Part shown: positions 26,787 to 35,139 of the stretch, piece after piece
How the letters are laid out: each line of letters opens with the position of its first letter
Numbering within the stretch: position 1 is the first letter of the stretch
Assembly: GCF_023147585.1 (NCBI RefSeq)
Contig: NZ_JAHXOZ010000013.1
Location: 1 to 64,000, forward strand
Direction of reading: 5' to 3'
Length of the DNA stretch: 64,000 bases
Source of the DNA: Micrococcus sp. EYE_212
GTDB lineage: Bacteria; Actinomycetota; Actinomycetes; Actinomycetales; Micrococcaceae
Notes under the pieces: generated by a model
What the model saw: the letters and a program-made list of their open reading frames with translations, nothing else
Databases searched by the model: none
Told to the model about the DNA's origin: nothing
Translations under genes and position numbers: made by a program

Positions 26787-28058
26787 TCACCGGACGGGCG
26801 TGCCAGGACCCCCGCGCGAGTCCGGCCGCGGGGCCGGCAGCAGCGACGCCGGACGGACGGCCGCCCCCGGGAAGCGCCGCGCGACGGCGTCGGCGGCGGT
26901 CTCGGCCTCCGTCCAGGCCGACGACGAGGCCGCCGGCTCCTCCCCCTCGGCGGGGAAGAGCGCGTCCTGCTCGAGGACGGGCTCCCCCGCTGCCGTCAGG
27001 CGCTCGGCCCGCAGTCCCACGAGACGGACGGGGTGACGGCGTTCTGCCAGCAGCTCGTCAGCCAGCCGCCGGCCCGCGGCCACGAGGTCGTGGGCGGCCG
27101 CGCTCGGCCTCGGCAGCCGTGCGGTGCGGGCGCGCACCAGGCCGCGGGGGTCCTTCAGGCGCACCGTCACCCCCGCGGCCTCCACGCCGTCGGCGCGCAG
27201 CCGCGCCGCGACCCGGTGGCCGAGACGCAGCAGCTCGAGGGCCACCGCCTCCCCGTCGGTGGGGTCGACGTCGAAGGTGTGGTCGGCGCCCACCGTGCGC
27301 GCCGCCGCGCGCGGGGCCACCGGGCGGGGATCCCGGCCGCGGGCGAGCTCGGACCAGGCCGCGCCGGCGGCGCCGAACCACCCGCGCAGCCGCTCGGGGT
27401 CGGTCCGCGCGAGGTCGCCGATCGTGGCGATCCCCCGGGTCTCGAGCCGTCCCGCCATCACCGGGCCCACGCCCCACAGGTGCCCCACGGGCCGGGGGTG
27501 GAGGAAGGCGAGGGTGCGCTCGGGCGGGACGATCAGCAGCCCGTCCGGCTTCGCGGCGGTGGAGGCCATCTTCGCCACGAACTTCACGGCGGCCCCGCCC
27601 ACCGTGCAGGGCAGGCCCAGCTCGTCCGCCACCCGACGGCGGATGAGCCGGGCGATGCGCTCGGGCGGTCCCAGCCGCCGTCGGGCGCCGGCCACGTCCA
27701 GGAACGCCTCGTCCACGCTGAGCTGCTCCATCACCGGGGTGACGCTCCCCAGCAGCGCCATGACCTCCGCCGAGACCGCACGGTAGACGTCCTGCCGCGG
27801 GGCCACCACCGCGAGCGGGGGGCACAGCGCCTTGGCGTGGGCGAGCGGCATGGCGGAGCGGACGCCGTACGCGCGCGCCTCGTACGAGGCGGAGAGGACG
27901 ACGGAGCGCCCGATCGGGGACGCGACGGCCGCGGGCAGGCCCCGGAGCCCGGGCCGCTCCCGCACCTCCACGGACAGGAAGAAGGCGTCCATGTCCACGT
28001 GCAGGATCGAGGCCTCCCGCACGGGTGCGGCGGCGGCATCGGACGGGCGTGCGGGCAT
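26787..28058 (-). CDS. dinB: DNA polymerase IV (Y-family)
   Basis: 423-residue translesion polymerase. Catalytic residues are D22 in V-D-M-D-A-F-F and D116-E117 in S-V-D-E-A-F-L-D; the steric-gate region A-F-F and S-Y-E-A-R-A-Y-G-V-R-S are present. A C-terminal Q-D-A-L-F resembles the sliding-clamp-binding motif. ATG 28058 lies exactly 6 nt after a TAGGCT -10 box, so the message is probably leaderless. No LexA-type operator is evident. Confidence 0.94.
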   Translation of the reverse strand: MPARPSDAAAAPVREASILHVDMDAFFLSVEVRERPGLRGLPAAVASPIGRSVVLSASYEARAYGVRSAMPLAHAKALCPPLAVVAPRQDVYRAVSAEVMALLGSVTPVMEQLSVDEAFLDVAGARRRLGPPERIARLIRRRVADELGLPCTVGGAAVKFVAKMASTAAKPDGLLIVPPERTLAFLHPRPVGHLWGVGPVMAGRLETRGIATIGDLARTDPERLRGWFGAAGAAWSELARGRDPRPVAPRAAARTVGADHTFDVDPTDGEAVALELLRLGHRVAARLRADGVEAAGVTVRLKDPRGLVRARTARLPRPSAAAHDLVAAGRRLADELLAERRHPVRLVGLRAERLTAAGEPVLEQDALFPAEGEEPAASSSAWTEAETAADAVARRFPGAAVRPASLLPAPRPDSRGGPGTPVR

Positions 28059-28064
28059 GGGTCG

Positions 28065-28088
28065 AGCCTAGTGACCGGCGGCTAGGGT
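28065..28088. promoter_or_regulatory. Divergent leaderless promoters for dinB and the polyprenyl synthase gene
   Basis: Only 36 bp separate the two ATGs. Minus strand: TAGGCT (28065-28070), then 6 nt, then the dinB ATG. Plus strand: TAGGGT (28083-28088), then 6 nt, then ATG 28095. The two polymerases would compete for the same DNA. Confidence 0.7.
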
Positions 28089-28094
28089 GTGGGC

Positions 28095-29216
28095 ATGCCC
28101 GACGCCGCGACCCTGAGCCCCTCCCCCGCCGACGCGCCCTCGCCGGACACCCACAGCGCCGCCGTCGCGGCCCGGCTCGAGGAGATCCTGGACCGACGGC
28201 GGGACGACGCGCGGGCGATCCACCCCGGGGCCGTGCCGGTGGTGGACGCCATCGCCCGGCTCACCTCGGGCGGCAAGCGCCTGCGCGCCGTGCTGTGCTG
28301 GCTGGGCTGGCGCGCCGCCGGCGCGGACCCGGCCGACCCGCGCATCGTGACGGCAGGGGCCGCCTTCGAGCTCTTCCAGGCGGCGGCGCTCATCCACGAC
28401 GACATCCTGGACCGCTCGGACACGCGCCGCGGCATGCCCAGCGTGCACCGGCACTTCGAGGCGACGCACCGCGCGGCGGGATGGCGTCATGAGGCGGAGC
28501 ACTTCGGCGTCTCCGCGGCCATCCTGGCCGGCGACGTGTGCCTGGCCCTGAGCGACGAGGCGTTCGCCGAGTCGATCGCCGGCTCGCCGCGGGCGGGCCG
28601 GGCTCGTGCGGAGATGGAGCGGATGCGCTTCGAGGTGATGGCCGGCCAGTACCTGGACGTCCTCGCGGAGATGACGCCCCCGGACCCGGATCCCGCCGAG
28701 GCCGTGCGTTCCGCGGCCACCGTCGTGGAGTTCAAGTCAGCCCGCTACTCGGCCGTGCACCCCCTCGCCCTGGGCGGGCTGCTCGCCGGGGCCGAGGACG
28801 CCCTCCTGGAGGCGTTCGCGGCGGTCTCGCTGCCGTTCGGCCTGGCCTTCCAGTATCACGACGACCTGCTGGGCGTCTTCGGCGACCCTGCTCTCACGGG
28901 CAAGCCGAGTGGAGACGACCTGCGGGAGGGCAAGCGGACGGTCCTGATCGCGCGGGCCGCGGCGCTCCTCGACCCCGCCGAGGCGGAGGCCCTGGACGCC
29001 GACCTGGGCGACGCCGACCTCGCGGACGACCGGGTGGCCCACTGGCAGCGCCGCCTGGAGGAGTGCGGCGCGCGTGCCGCGGTGGCGGCCGACGTCGACC
29101 GGCTCTCCGCGGAGGCGACCGCGGGGGTCGCCGCCTGGGAGGGGCTGGGCGTGGAGGACGCGGTCTGCTCTGCGGTGAGCGGGCTGATCGACGCGTTCAC
29201 CCGCCGCTCCGCCTGA
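28095..29216 (+). CDS. Polyprenyl (geranylgeranyl-type) diphosphate synthase
   Basis: 373-residue trans-isoprenyl diphosphate synthase that extends an allylic primer with isopentenyl diphosphate, probably for carotenoid, quinone or cell-wall lipids. It has the first Asp-rich motif D-D-I-L-D (102-106), the second D-D-L-L-G (256-260), G-G-K-R-L-R (59-64) for IPP binding and G-K near 269. The last Asp of the second motif is replaced by Gly, giving D-D-x-x-G. ATG 28095 follows a TAGGGT box by 6 nt; a GTG at 28089 is the alternative. Its place before Rv2175c/pknL mirrors mycobacterial idsA2 (Rv2173). Product chain length is not decidable. Confidence 0.9.
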   Translation: MPDAATLSPSPADAPSPDTHSAAVAARLEEILDRRRDDARAIHPGAVPVVDAIARLTSGGKRLRAVLCWLGWRAAGADPADPRIVTAGAAFELFQAAALIHDDILDRSDTRRGMPSVHRHFEATHRAAGWRHEAEHFGVSAAILAGDVCLALSDEAFAESIAGSPRAGRARAEMERMRFEVMAGQYLDVLAEMTPPDPDPAEAVRSAATVVEFKSARYSAVHPLALGGLLAGAEDALLEAFAAVSLPFGLAFQYHDDLLGVFGDPALTGKPSGDDLREGKRTVLIARAAALLDPAEAEALDADLGDADLADDRVAHWQRRLEECGARAAVAADVDRLSAEATAGVAAWEGLGVEDAVCSAVSGLIDAFTRRSA

Positions 29217-29260
29217 GGCGGGGCGCGCGCGGCACCACGGGAGGGCTCACCGGGCCGACG

Positions 29261-29659
29261 TCACCAGGCGAGTGCCTGCGCGCGCCGCCGCACCTCGGTC
29301 TTGTGTCCGCCGCGCAGCGCGTCGATCGGGCGGCCAGGGAGGGACTCGTCCGGTGTGAAGAGCCAGCGCAGGGCCTCGGCGTCGCTGTACCCGGCGTCCT
29401 GCAGGAGCACGAGCGTGCCGCGCAGGGAGTCGAGGATCCCCTCCTCGTCGAGGAAGAGCGCCGGGACGGCGCGCACCGCGGGCTCGGGACGACGGACGGC
29501 GATGAGGCGGCGGTCCTTCACGAGGGAGTGCACGCGCGTCACCACGACGTCCAGCCGCTCGGCGACGTCGGGCAGCGCGAGCCACTCGCCCACGAGGGCG
29601 TCGAGCTCGGCGGGGATGGCGTCGGCGGGGACGCGGGAGTCTGAGGAAGGAATGGTCAC
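29261..29659 (-). CDS. Rv2175c-like DNA-binding regulator
   Basis: 132-residue winged-helix-turn-helix protein similar to mycobacterial Rv2175c, a DNA-binding substrate of the kinase PknL. Recognisable parts are L-P-D-V-A-E-R-L-D-V-V-V-T-R-V-H (29-44, the helix-turn-helix), the wing R-R-L-I-A-V-R-R and the C-terminal L-R-W-L-F-T-P-D. Target genes are unknown. GTG 29659 is preceded at 6 nt by TACCCT (29666-29671), suggesting a leaderless start. pknL lies about 1.3 kb away, beyond the lytic transglycosylase gene. Confidence 0.85.
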   Translation of the reverse strand: MTIPSSDSRVPADAIPAELDALVGEWLALPDVAERLDVVVTRVHSLVKDRRLIAVRRPEPAVRAVPALFLDEEGILDSLRGTLVLLQDAGYSDAEALRWLFTPDESLPGRPIDALRGGHKTEVRRRAQALAW

Positions 29660-29665
29660 GCGTCC

Positions 29666-29671
29666 AGGGTA
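29666..29671 (-). promoter_or_regulatory. -10 box (TACCCT) of the Rv2175c-like gene
   Basis: TANNNT hexamer on the minus strand, exactly 6 nt from the GTG start. Confidence 0.5.
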
Positions 29672-29927
29672 CGCGCGGCCGCGGGACCCTTTCGGGTCCC
29701 CGTGACGGTGAATACAGGGTGAACTGCGAGTGACAATTGACGTCCGAGATGCACAGAAATTCCTCAGCAATGGGGAATGGGAGATCAGGTCACGTTCCGA
29801 TAACATCGACGAGGTCGCACGGCACGACGGGGCGGGCTCACGCTCCCCCACTCCGCCCGACTGCTGGGGAACCCCAGCGCTTCCCCACCGCCATGTCCCG
29901 CATGACCCTGGATCCGAGGTCCTCACC
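29672..29927 (+). promoter_or_regulatory. Leader/promoter region of the lytic transglycosylase gene
   Basis: 256 bp without a gene and locally AT-richer than the surroundings. It contains GTCAC (29789-29793) and ATAAC (29800-29804) as half-sites 11 bp apart, reminiscent of MtrA boxes that precede cell-wall hydrolase genes in other actinobacteria, and TAACAT (29801-29806) as a possible -10. A stem GCTGGGG/CCCCAGC lies near 29,863-29,878. All of this is tentative. Confidence 0.35.
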
Positions 29928-30908
29928 GTGCCCCTCTCCGCTCGCACCCCCGCCCGCCGCCGCCTGCGCTCCGCACTCGCCGGCGGAGCCGTCCCCCTGA
30001 TGCTCCTGGCCGCCGTCCCGGCGCAGTCCCAGGCCGCTGAGACCACTTACACCGTGCGCCCCGGCGACGGCTGGTGGGTCATCTCGGAGCGCACCGGCGT
30101 CTCCATGTCCACCCTGTGGTCCCTCAACGGGATGAGCGCCTCCACGATGCTCCACCCCGGCATGGTCCTGAAGACCGGCGCGGCCGCCTCCGCCCCGGCC
30201 CCCGCGCCGACCCCGACGCCCGCCCCCGCGCCGACCACCGGGTCCACCGTGCGCTACACCGTGGTCACCGGCGACACCCTGTGGGGCATCTCCCAGCGCT
30301 TCGAGGTCTCCATCTCCCAGCTGCTCAGCCTCAACGGGATCACCGCGGAGTCCATCCTGCGGCCCGGCCAGGTGCTCGTGATCTCCAACGGCGCCGTGGC
30401 CCCGCAGCCCGTCTCGGACGTCCAGCCGATCGGCAACACCTTCCTGCACTACACGTACCCGCCGCACGTGACCGCCGCGGCCAACGAGAACTACCGCCTG
30501 CTCCAGTCCGTGCCGGTGCCCTCCCGCGAGCAGATGCAGCAGATCGTCCGCGAGACGGCCGTCAAGATGGGCGTCGACCCGCGCCTCGCCCTGGCCCACG
30601 CGTACACCGAGTCGCGCTTCAACCAGCGGGCTGTCTCCCCCGCCAACGCGATCGGCACGATGCAGGTCATCCCCGTGACGGGCGAGTTCGCGTCCCAGCT
30701 GGTGGGCCGGAAGCTGAACCTGCTGGACCCGTACGACAACGTGACGGCAGGCATCGCGTACATCAAGTACATCCAGGCCCGCACGCCCACCCTCGAGCTC
30801 GGGATCGGCGCCTACTACCAGGGCCTCGGCGGCGTGCTGCGCGACGGCCCCCGCCCGGACACCGTGGACTACATCGCCAAGGTGAAGGCCGCGATGGCCA
30901 TGTTCTGA
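29928..30908 (+). CDS. Secreted LysM-domain lytic transglycosylase
   Basis: 326-residue cell-wall hydrolase. It has a twin-basic signal peptide with hydrophobic core A-G-G-A-V-P-L-M-L-L-A-A-V and likely cleavage after A-Q-S-Q-A (36). Two LysM peptidoglycan-binding modules (Y-T-V-R-P-G-D near 41, Y-T-V-V-T-G-D near 106) are separated by an Ala/Pro linker, then comes an SLT-like catalytic domain (about 190-325) with catalytic Glu in A-Y-T-E-S-R-F-N and A-I-G-T-M-Q-V. GTG 29928 has GAGG 9 nt upstream and exposes the signal peptide. It sits between the Rv2175c-like gene and the PASTA kinase gene, suggesting a wall-remodelling neighbourhood. Confidence 0.9.
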   Translation: MPLSARTPARRRLRSALAGGAVPLMLLAAVPAQSQAAETTYTVRPGDGWWVISERTGVSMSTLWSLNGMSASTMLHPGMVLKTGAAASAPAPAPTPTPAPAPTTGSTVRYTVVTGDTLWGISQRFEVSISQLLSLNGITAESILRPGQVLVISNGAVAPQPVSDVQPIGNTFLHYTYPPHVTAAANENYRLLQSVPVPSREQMQQIVRETAVKMGVDPRLALAHAYTESRFNQRAVSPANAIGTMQVIPVTGEFASQLVGRKLNLLDPYDNVTAGIAYIKYIQARTPTLELGIGAYYQGLGGVLRDGPRPDTVDYIAKVKAAMAMF

Positions 30909-30940
30909 GCGGCGCCCGCCGCGGGCGGGATCCGGTCCTC

Positions 30941-30946
30941 TAGGCT
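30941..30946 (+). promoter_or_regulatory. -10 box (TAGGCT) of the PASTA kinase gene
   Basis: Exactly 6 nt before ATG 30953. The spacer GGAGCG could also serve as a short ribosome-binding site. Confidence 0.6.
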
Positions 30947-30952
30947 GGAGCG

Positions 30953-32869
30953 ATGAGCAGCACACGCCGCGACCCCCTCGTCGGGGGCATCGTCGACGGC
31001 CGCTACGAGGTCCGGGACCGCCTCGCCCGCGGCGGCATGTCCACGGTCTACCGGGCCGTGGACCTGCGCCTCGACCGCGAGGTCGCGCTCAAGGTCATGC
31101 ACCCGCACCTCGCGGAGGACCCGGCCCTCGTGGGCCGCTTCGAACGCGAGGCGAAGATCGCCGCCCGGCTCTCGCACCCGCACGTCGTCGCGGTGCTGGA
31201 CCAGGGGCACACCGACGACGGCGACGGCGGGGTGCTGGCCTACCTCGTCATGGAGCTCGTGCCCGGCCACACGCTGCGCACGGTGATCCGTGAGGACGCG
31301 CCGCTGACCCCGCGCGAGGCCCTCGCCGTCCTCGCCCCGGCGGTGGACGGCCTGGCGGCGGCCCACCGTGCGGGGCTCGTGCACCGGGACGTGAAGCCGG
31401 AGAACGTCCTGGTCTCCACGGACGGGCGGATCACCGTGGCCGACTTCGGCCTCTCCCGCGCGGCCACCACCCACACCGCCACCGGCCAGGCGCTCGTGGG
31501 AACGCCGGCCTACCTCGCCCCGGAGCTCATCACGGGCGGGACCGCGGACGCCCGCGCCGACGTGTACGCGGCGGGCATCGTGCTCTTCGAGCTGCTCACG
31601 GGCCGGCAGCCCTATCCGGCGGCGACCCCCATCCGCGTGGCCTACCGGCACGTGCACGAGCGCGTGCCCGTGCCGTCCTCGGTGGTCCCCGGACTGCCCG
31701 AGCCCCTCGACGACCTCGTCCTGTGGTGCACGGAGCCGGACCCCGCGGATCGTCCCGCCGACGCCGGGGCGCTCCTCACCGAGCTGCACTCCCTGGCCGA
31801 GCGGCTCACGCCCGAGGAGTTGGACCACCGTCCCCACGGCCATCCTGTCCCGGTGGACGACGAGACGCGGGTGCTGGCCTCTGCGCCGCGGCACTCCGGC
31901 GACCCCGAGACCGCCGTGCTCGACGCCGTCCACGGCGCCTCCACGCCCCGCTCCTCCCCGGCGCCCGCATCCTCGGCATCCCCGGCACCGGCGGCGGACC
32001 CGGCGCCGCTCCCGCGCACGGACCCGCCCGCGTCGCGAGACCGTCCTGACATGCGGGAGCCCGCCGCGTCCCGCGCGCGCCCCGCGGCCACCCCCCGTCC
32101 GGCCCGTGAGGGCCGTCGCGCCGCGCGCCGGCCCGAGGTGCCGCTCGGCGAGGGGGCCGGCAGGACGGTGGCGATCGGCACGGCGGTCACCCTCCTGCTC
32201 ACCGGTGCCGCGCTGCTCCTGGGATGGACGCTCGGCTCGGGCGGTGCCCCGCTCGGCGCGGCCGGCGTCGCCGTCATGCCGGCGCTCGAGGGGCTGGACC
32301 GCGCCACCGCGGAGGAGCGGCTAGCCCATGCCCGTGTGGCGGTCGAGGTCTCGGCCCGGGCCGACGAGCGCTACTCGGACGGCACGGTGGCGGCCGCCGC
32401 TCCGGCCGCGGGAGACCCGCTGGCCCCGGGCACGCGCGTGGAACTGACCGTCTCCACCGGCCCGGCCCCCGTGTCCGTCCCGGACCTGACGGGCTCCACC
32501 ATCACCCGGGCCCACACGCGCGCCGCCGAAGGGCAGCTGCGGGTGAGCGTGGCGGAGCGGCGGACCGACCGCGAGGTCCCGGCCGGCACCGTGCTCCTCC
32601 AGACCCCGGCCGCCGGAGCACAGGCCGCGCCGGACTCCGCGGTCCGCGTGGTGGTGTCCGCGGGTCCGGCGCGCCGCGTCGTGCCCGAGCTCGGCGGGCA
32701 GGACGTGGCCCGGGCCCGGTCCGCCCTCGAGGAGCTGGGCTTCACGGTGCGCGTCCACGAGGCCCCGCTCACGCCGCTGCGGGAGCGCTCCCCCGTCGTG
32801 GCGCGCCAGAGCCCTGCCGCCGGGACGGAGCTGGACGAGGGCACCGCCGTCGAGGTCTGGGGCCTCTGA
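30953..32869 (+). CDS. pknL: PASTA-domain serine/threonine protein kinase (PknL/PknB type)
   Basis: 638-residue transmembrane Hanks kinase. It has the glycine loop A-R-G-G-M-S-T-V-Y (25-33), ATP lysine K47, catalytic H-R-D-V-K-P-E-N (144-151), D-F-G (164-166) and an activation loop rich in Thr with G-T-P-A-Y-L-A-P-E. A Pro/Ala-rich juxtamembrane stretch (about 300-400) leads to one transmembrane segment (about 403-426) and three extracellular PASTA repeats (from about 440) that bind muropeptides or lipid II. Mycobacterial PknL, its positional equivalent beside Rv2175c and aroG, lacks PASTA domains, so this looks like the ancestral form. Likely substrates include the Rv2175c-like protein, GarA and DivIVA (inferred from the family). 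Confidence 0.93.
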   Translation: MSSTRRDPLVGGIVDGRYEVRDRLARGGMSTVYRAVDLRLDREVALKVMHPHLAEDPALVGRFEREAKIAARLSHPHVVAVLDQGHTDDGDGGVLAYLVMELVPGHTLRTVIREDAPLTPREALAVLAPAVDGLAAAHRAGLVHRDVKPENVLVSTDGRITVADFGLSRAATTHTATGQALVGTPAYLAPELITGGTADARADVYAAGIVLFELLTGRQPYPAATPIRVAYRHVHERVPVPSSVVPGLPEPLDDLVLWCTEPDPADRPADAGALLTELHSLAERLTPEELDHRPHGHPVPVDDETRVLASAPRHSGDPETAVLDAVHGASTPRSSPAPASSASPAPAADPAPLPRTDPPASRDRPDMREPAASRARPAATPRPAREGRRAARRPEVPLGEGAGRTVAIGTAVTLLLTGAALLLGWTLGSGGAPLGAAGVAVMPALEGLDRATAEERLAHARVAVEVSARADERYSDGTVAAAAPAAGDPLAPGTRVELTVSTGPAPVSVPDLTGSTITRAHTRAAEGQLRVSVAERRTDREVPAGTVLLQTPAAGAQAAPDSAVRVVVSAGPARRVVPELGGQDVARARSALEELGFTVRVHEAPLTPLRERSPVVARQSPAAGTELDEGTAVEVWGL

Positions 32870-32890
32870 CGGCGCCCTCCCCGCCGAAGG

Positions 32891-34291
32891 TCAGCCGCGC
32901 TCGGGGTGGGAGAGCGCGTCGGTGACGGCGAACGCCATCTCGAGCGACTGCTGATGGTTCAGCCGCGGGTCGCACAGGGTCTCGTAGCGCGCGTCGAAGT
33001 CGGCCTCGTTCACCGGCTCCGAGCCGCCGAGGCACTCGGCCACGTCGTCGCCCGTGAGCTCCACGTGCATGCCGCCCGGGTGGGTGCCGAGGGCGCGGTG
33101 CACCTCGAAGAATCCGCTGACCTCGTCCATGACGTCCTCGAAGCGGCGCGTCTTGTAGCCGTTCGCGGCGGTGACCGTGTTGCCGTGCATGGGATCGGTG
33201 ACCCACACCGGCTGCACGCCCGCATCGCGCACGCCCTCCACGATCCCGGGGAGGACGTCACGGATGACGCCCGCCCCCATGCGCGTGATGAAGGTGAGGC
33301 GGCCGGGCTCGCGCTCCGGGTCCAGCTTCTCCGCGAGCTCGAGCGCGTCCGCCGCCGTCGTGGTGGGGCCGAGCTTCACGCCGATCGGGTTGCGGACGCG
33401 GGAGAGGTAGTCCACGTGGGCGCCGGCCACGTCGCGCGTGCGCTCCCCGATCCACAGGAAGTGCGCGCTCGTGGCGTAGGGGTCGCTGCTGCGGGAGTCC
33501 ACGCGCGTCAGTGCACGCTCGTAGTCGAGGAGCAGCGCCTCGTGCGCGGAGTAGAACTCGGTGCGGCGCATCGCCTCGAAGTCCACGCCGGCGGCGTCCA
33601 TGAACCGGACGGCGCGGTCGATCTCCGCCGCGAGCTCCTCGTACTGCGCGTACGCGGGGTTGGCCATGAACCCCTGGTTCCACTGGTGGACGCTGCGCAG
33701 GTCCGCGAAGCCGCCCTGCGTGAACGCTCGCACCAGGTTCAGGGTGGAGGCGGCCGTGTGGTAGGCCCGCACCATGCGCCGCGCGTCGTGGCGGCGCGCC
33801 TCCTCCGTGAACTCGTAGCCGTTCACGATCTCCCCGCGGAAGCTCGGCAGGGTGACCCCGTCACGGGTCTCGGTGTCCGAGGAGCGCGGCTTGGCGAACT
33901 GCCCGGCGATCCGCCCCATCTTCACCACGGGCATCGAGGCCCCGTAGGTGAGCACGGCGGACATCTGGAGGATGGTCTTCACGCGGGCGCTGATGCGGTT
34001 GGCGGTGGAGCCGGCGAAGGTCTCGGCGCAGTCGCCGCCCTGCAGGAGGAACGCCTCACCGCGGGCCACGGCGGCCAGGCGGGTGCGCAGCACGTCCACC
34101 TCGCCGGCGAAGACGAGCGGGGGCACGGTGCTCAGCTCGGCGACGGCCGCCTCGTAGTCCTCCCGGTCCGCCCAGGAGGGGGCCTGCGTGATGGGCAGCG
34201 AGCGCCAGTCGTCGAGGCCCGGGGTGTCCGCGGCGCCCTCCGTGATGGCGGTGCCGAAGGCCAGGATCTGATCGCGGGGGTCCGAACTCAT
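32891..34291 (-). CDS. aroG: Class II 3-deoxy-7-phosphoheptulonate synthase
   Basis: 466-residue DAHP synthase that condenses phosphoenolpyruvate with erythrose 4-phosphate at the entry of aromatic biosynthesis. Class II (plant/mycobacterial type) is shown by its length and by F-L-L-Q-G-G-D-C-A-E-T-F near 80-91, K-M-G-R-I-A-G-Q-F near 123-131, G-P-T-T-T and W-V-T-D-P-M-H-G-N-T. It is convergent with pknL across 21 bp. ATG 34291 has a TAGCCT box 6 nt upstream, whose spacer GGAGGC doubles as a ribosome-binding site. Confidence 0.96.
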   Translation of the reverse strand: MSSDPRDQILAFGTAITEGAADTPGLDDWRSLPITQAPSWADREDYEAAVAELSTVPPLVFAGEVDVLRTRLAAVARGEAFLLQGGDCAETFAGSTANRISARVKTILQMSAVLTYGASMPVVKMGRIAGQFAKPRSSDTETRDGVTLPSFRGEIVNGYEFTEEARRHDARRMVRAYHTAASTLNLVRAFTQGGFADLRSVHQWNQGFMANPAYAQYEELAAEIDRAVRFMDAAGVDFEAMRRTEFYSAHEALLLDYERALTRVDSRSSDPYATSAHFLWIGERTRDVAGAHVDYLSRVRNPIGVKLGPTTTAADALELAEKLDPEREPGRLTFITRMGAGVIRDVLPGIVEGVRDAGVQPVWVTDPMHGNTVTAANGYKTRRFEDVMDEVSGFFEVHRALGTHPGGMHVELTGDDVAECLGGSEPVNEADFDARYETLCDPRLNHQQSLEMAFAVTDALSHPERG

Positions 34292-34297
34292 GCCTCC

Positions 34298-34303
34298 AGG
34301 CTA
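34298..34303 (-). promoter_or_regulatory. -10 box (TAGCCT) of aroG
   Basis: TANNNT hexamer exactly 6 nt before the aroG ATG on the minus strand. Confidence 0.6.
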
Positions 34304-34355
34304 GGGGCGCACCGGGGCCGGGGCGCGCGCATGACGCGGCGCGGCGGCCCGCGCC

Positions 34356-35069
34356 TCACGCGCCCGGGCGTCTCCGGGGCGGGGCGACGGCGCGGCCCGC
34401 CTTCACGTCCCCGGCGTATGCATCCACGTACTCCTGGCCGGAGAGCCGGCGGATCGCCTCCATGACCTCGTCCGTGACCTCGCGCAGGACGCGCGGGTCG
34501 TCCGCGTCCGCGACGCGGTCGGAGAAGTCCAGGGGCTCCCCGAAGATCATCCCGAGGCGGCGGATCGAGGGCAGGCTGCGTCCGATCGGCTGCACGCGGT
34601 CCGTGCCGATCATGGCGATCGGCACCACGGGGGCGCCGGTGGCCAGGGCGAGCTTCGCCACGCCGATCTTGCCGCGGTGCAGCCGCCCGTCCGGGCTGCG
34701 GGTCCCCTCGGGGTAGATGCCCAACAGGTCCCCCCGGCGCAGGCAGTCCACGCCTGCCTCGAGCGAGCGCAGGGAGGCGGCCCCGCCCGAGCGGTCCATG
34801 GGCAGCTGGTTGGCGGCCTCGAAGAACTTCCGGGTGACCCAGCCCTTGACGCCGGGTCCGGTGAAGTACTCCTTCTTCGCCAGGAAGTGCACCTGGCGGT
34901 CGAGCATCGCCGGCATGAACACGGAGTCCGAGACGGAGAGGTGGTTGCTTGCGAGGATCGCCGGGCCGGACGCCGGGACGTTGCCCAGGCCCTTGACCCA
35001 GGGGCGGAACAGCACGCGGGTGGCGGGGGCCACGACGAAGGTCTTGGCGGACCAGTAGAACGTGGACAC
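34356..35069 (-). CDS. 1-acyl-sn-glycerol-3-phosphate acyltransferase (PlsC family)
   Basis: 237-residue membrane-associated acyltransferase of phosphatidic acid synthesis. The catalytic H-x4-D is seen as N-H-L-S-V-S-D-S (about 42-49) and the phosphate-binding E-G-T-R near 124-127, followed by S-P-D-G. The N-terminus has a hydrophobic stretch. GTG 35069 has GGAAGG 7 nt upstream; an upstream in-frame ATG overlaps the TAGGAT promoter and would precede the transcript start. Position after aroG parallels Rv2182c. Confidence 0.88.
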   Translation of the reverse strand: MSTFYWSAKTFVVAPATRVLFRPWVKGLGNVPASGPAILASNHLSVSDSVFMPAMLDRQVHFLAKKEYFTGPGVKGWVTRKFFEAANQLPMDRSGGAASLRSLEAGVDCLRRGDLLGIYPEGTRSPDGRLHRGKIGVAKLALATGAPVVPIAMIGTDRVQPIGRSLPSIRRLGMIFGEPLDFSDRVADADDPRVLREVTDEVMEAIRRLSGQEYVDAYAGDVKAGRAVAPPRRRPGA

Positions 35070-35106
35070 GTCGGGGCCTTCCGGAGACGGGGCGGGTGCG
35101 GAGACC

Positions 35107-35133
35107 ATCCTACGCAGGGGTCCGCCGTAGTCT
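35107..35133. promoter_or_regulatory. Divergent promoters for plsC and the hydrolase gene
   Basis: Minus strand TAGGAT (35107-35112) precedes plsC with a leader of about 30 nt. Plus strand TAGTCT (35128-35133) lies exactly 6 nt before the hydrolase ATG. Confidence 0.55.
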
Positions 35134-35139
35134 GACGCC

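Noticed and set aside
29797-29927. Cyclic di-AMP (ydaO-type) riboswitch before the lytic transglycosylase gene
   Set aside because: Such riboswitches precede wall hydrolase genes in actinobacteria and a GGGGAACC-like stretch exists, but the required GGGUGAA element and outer stem are not in the right order.
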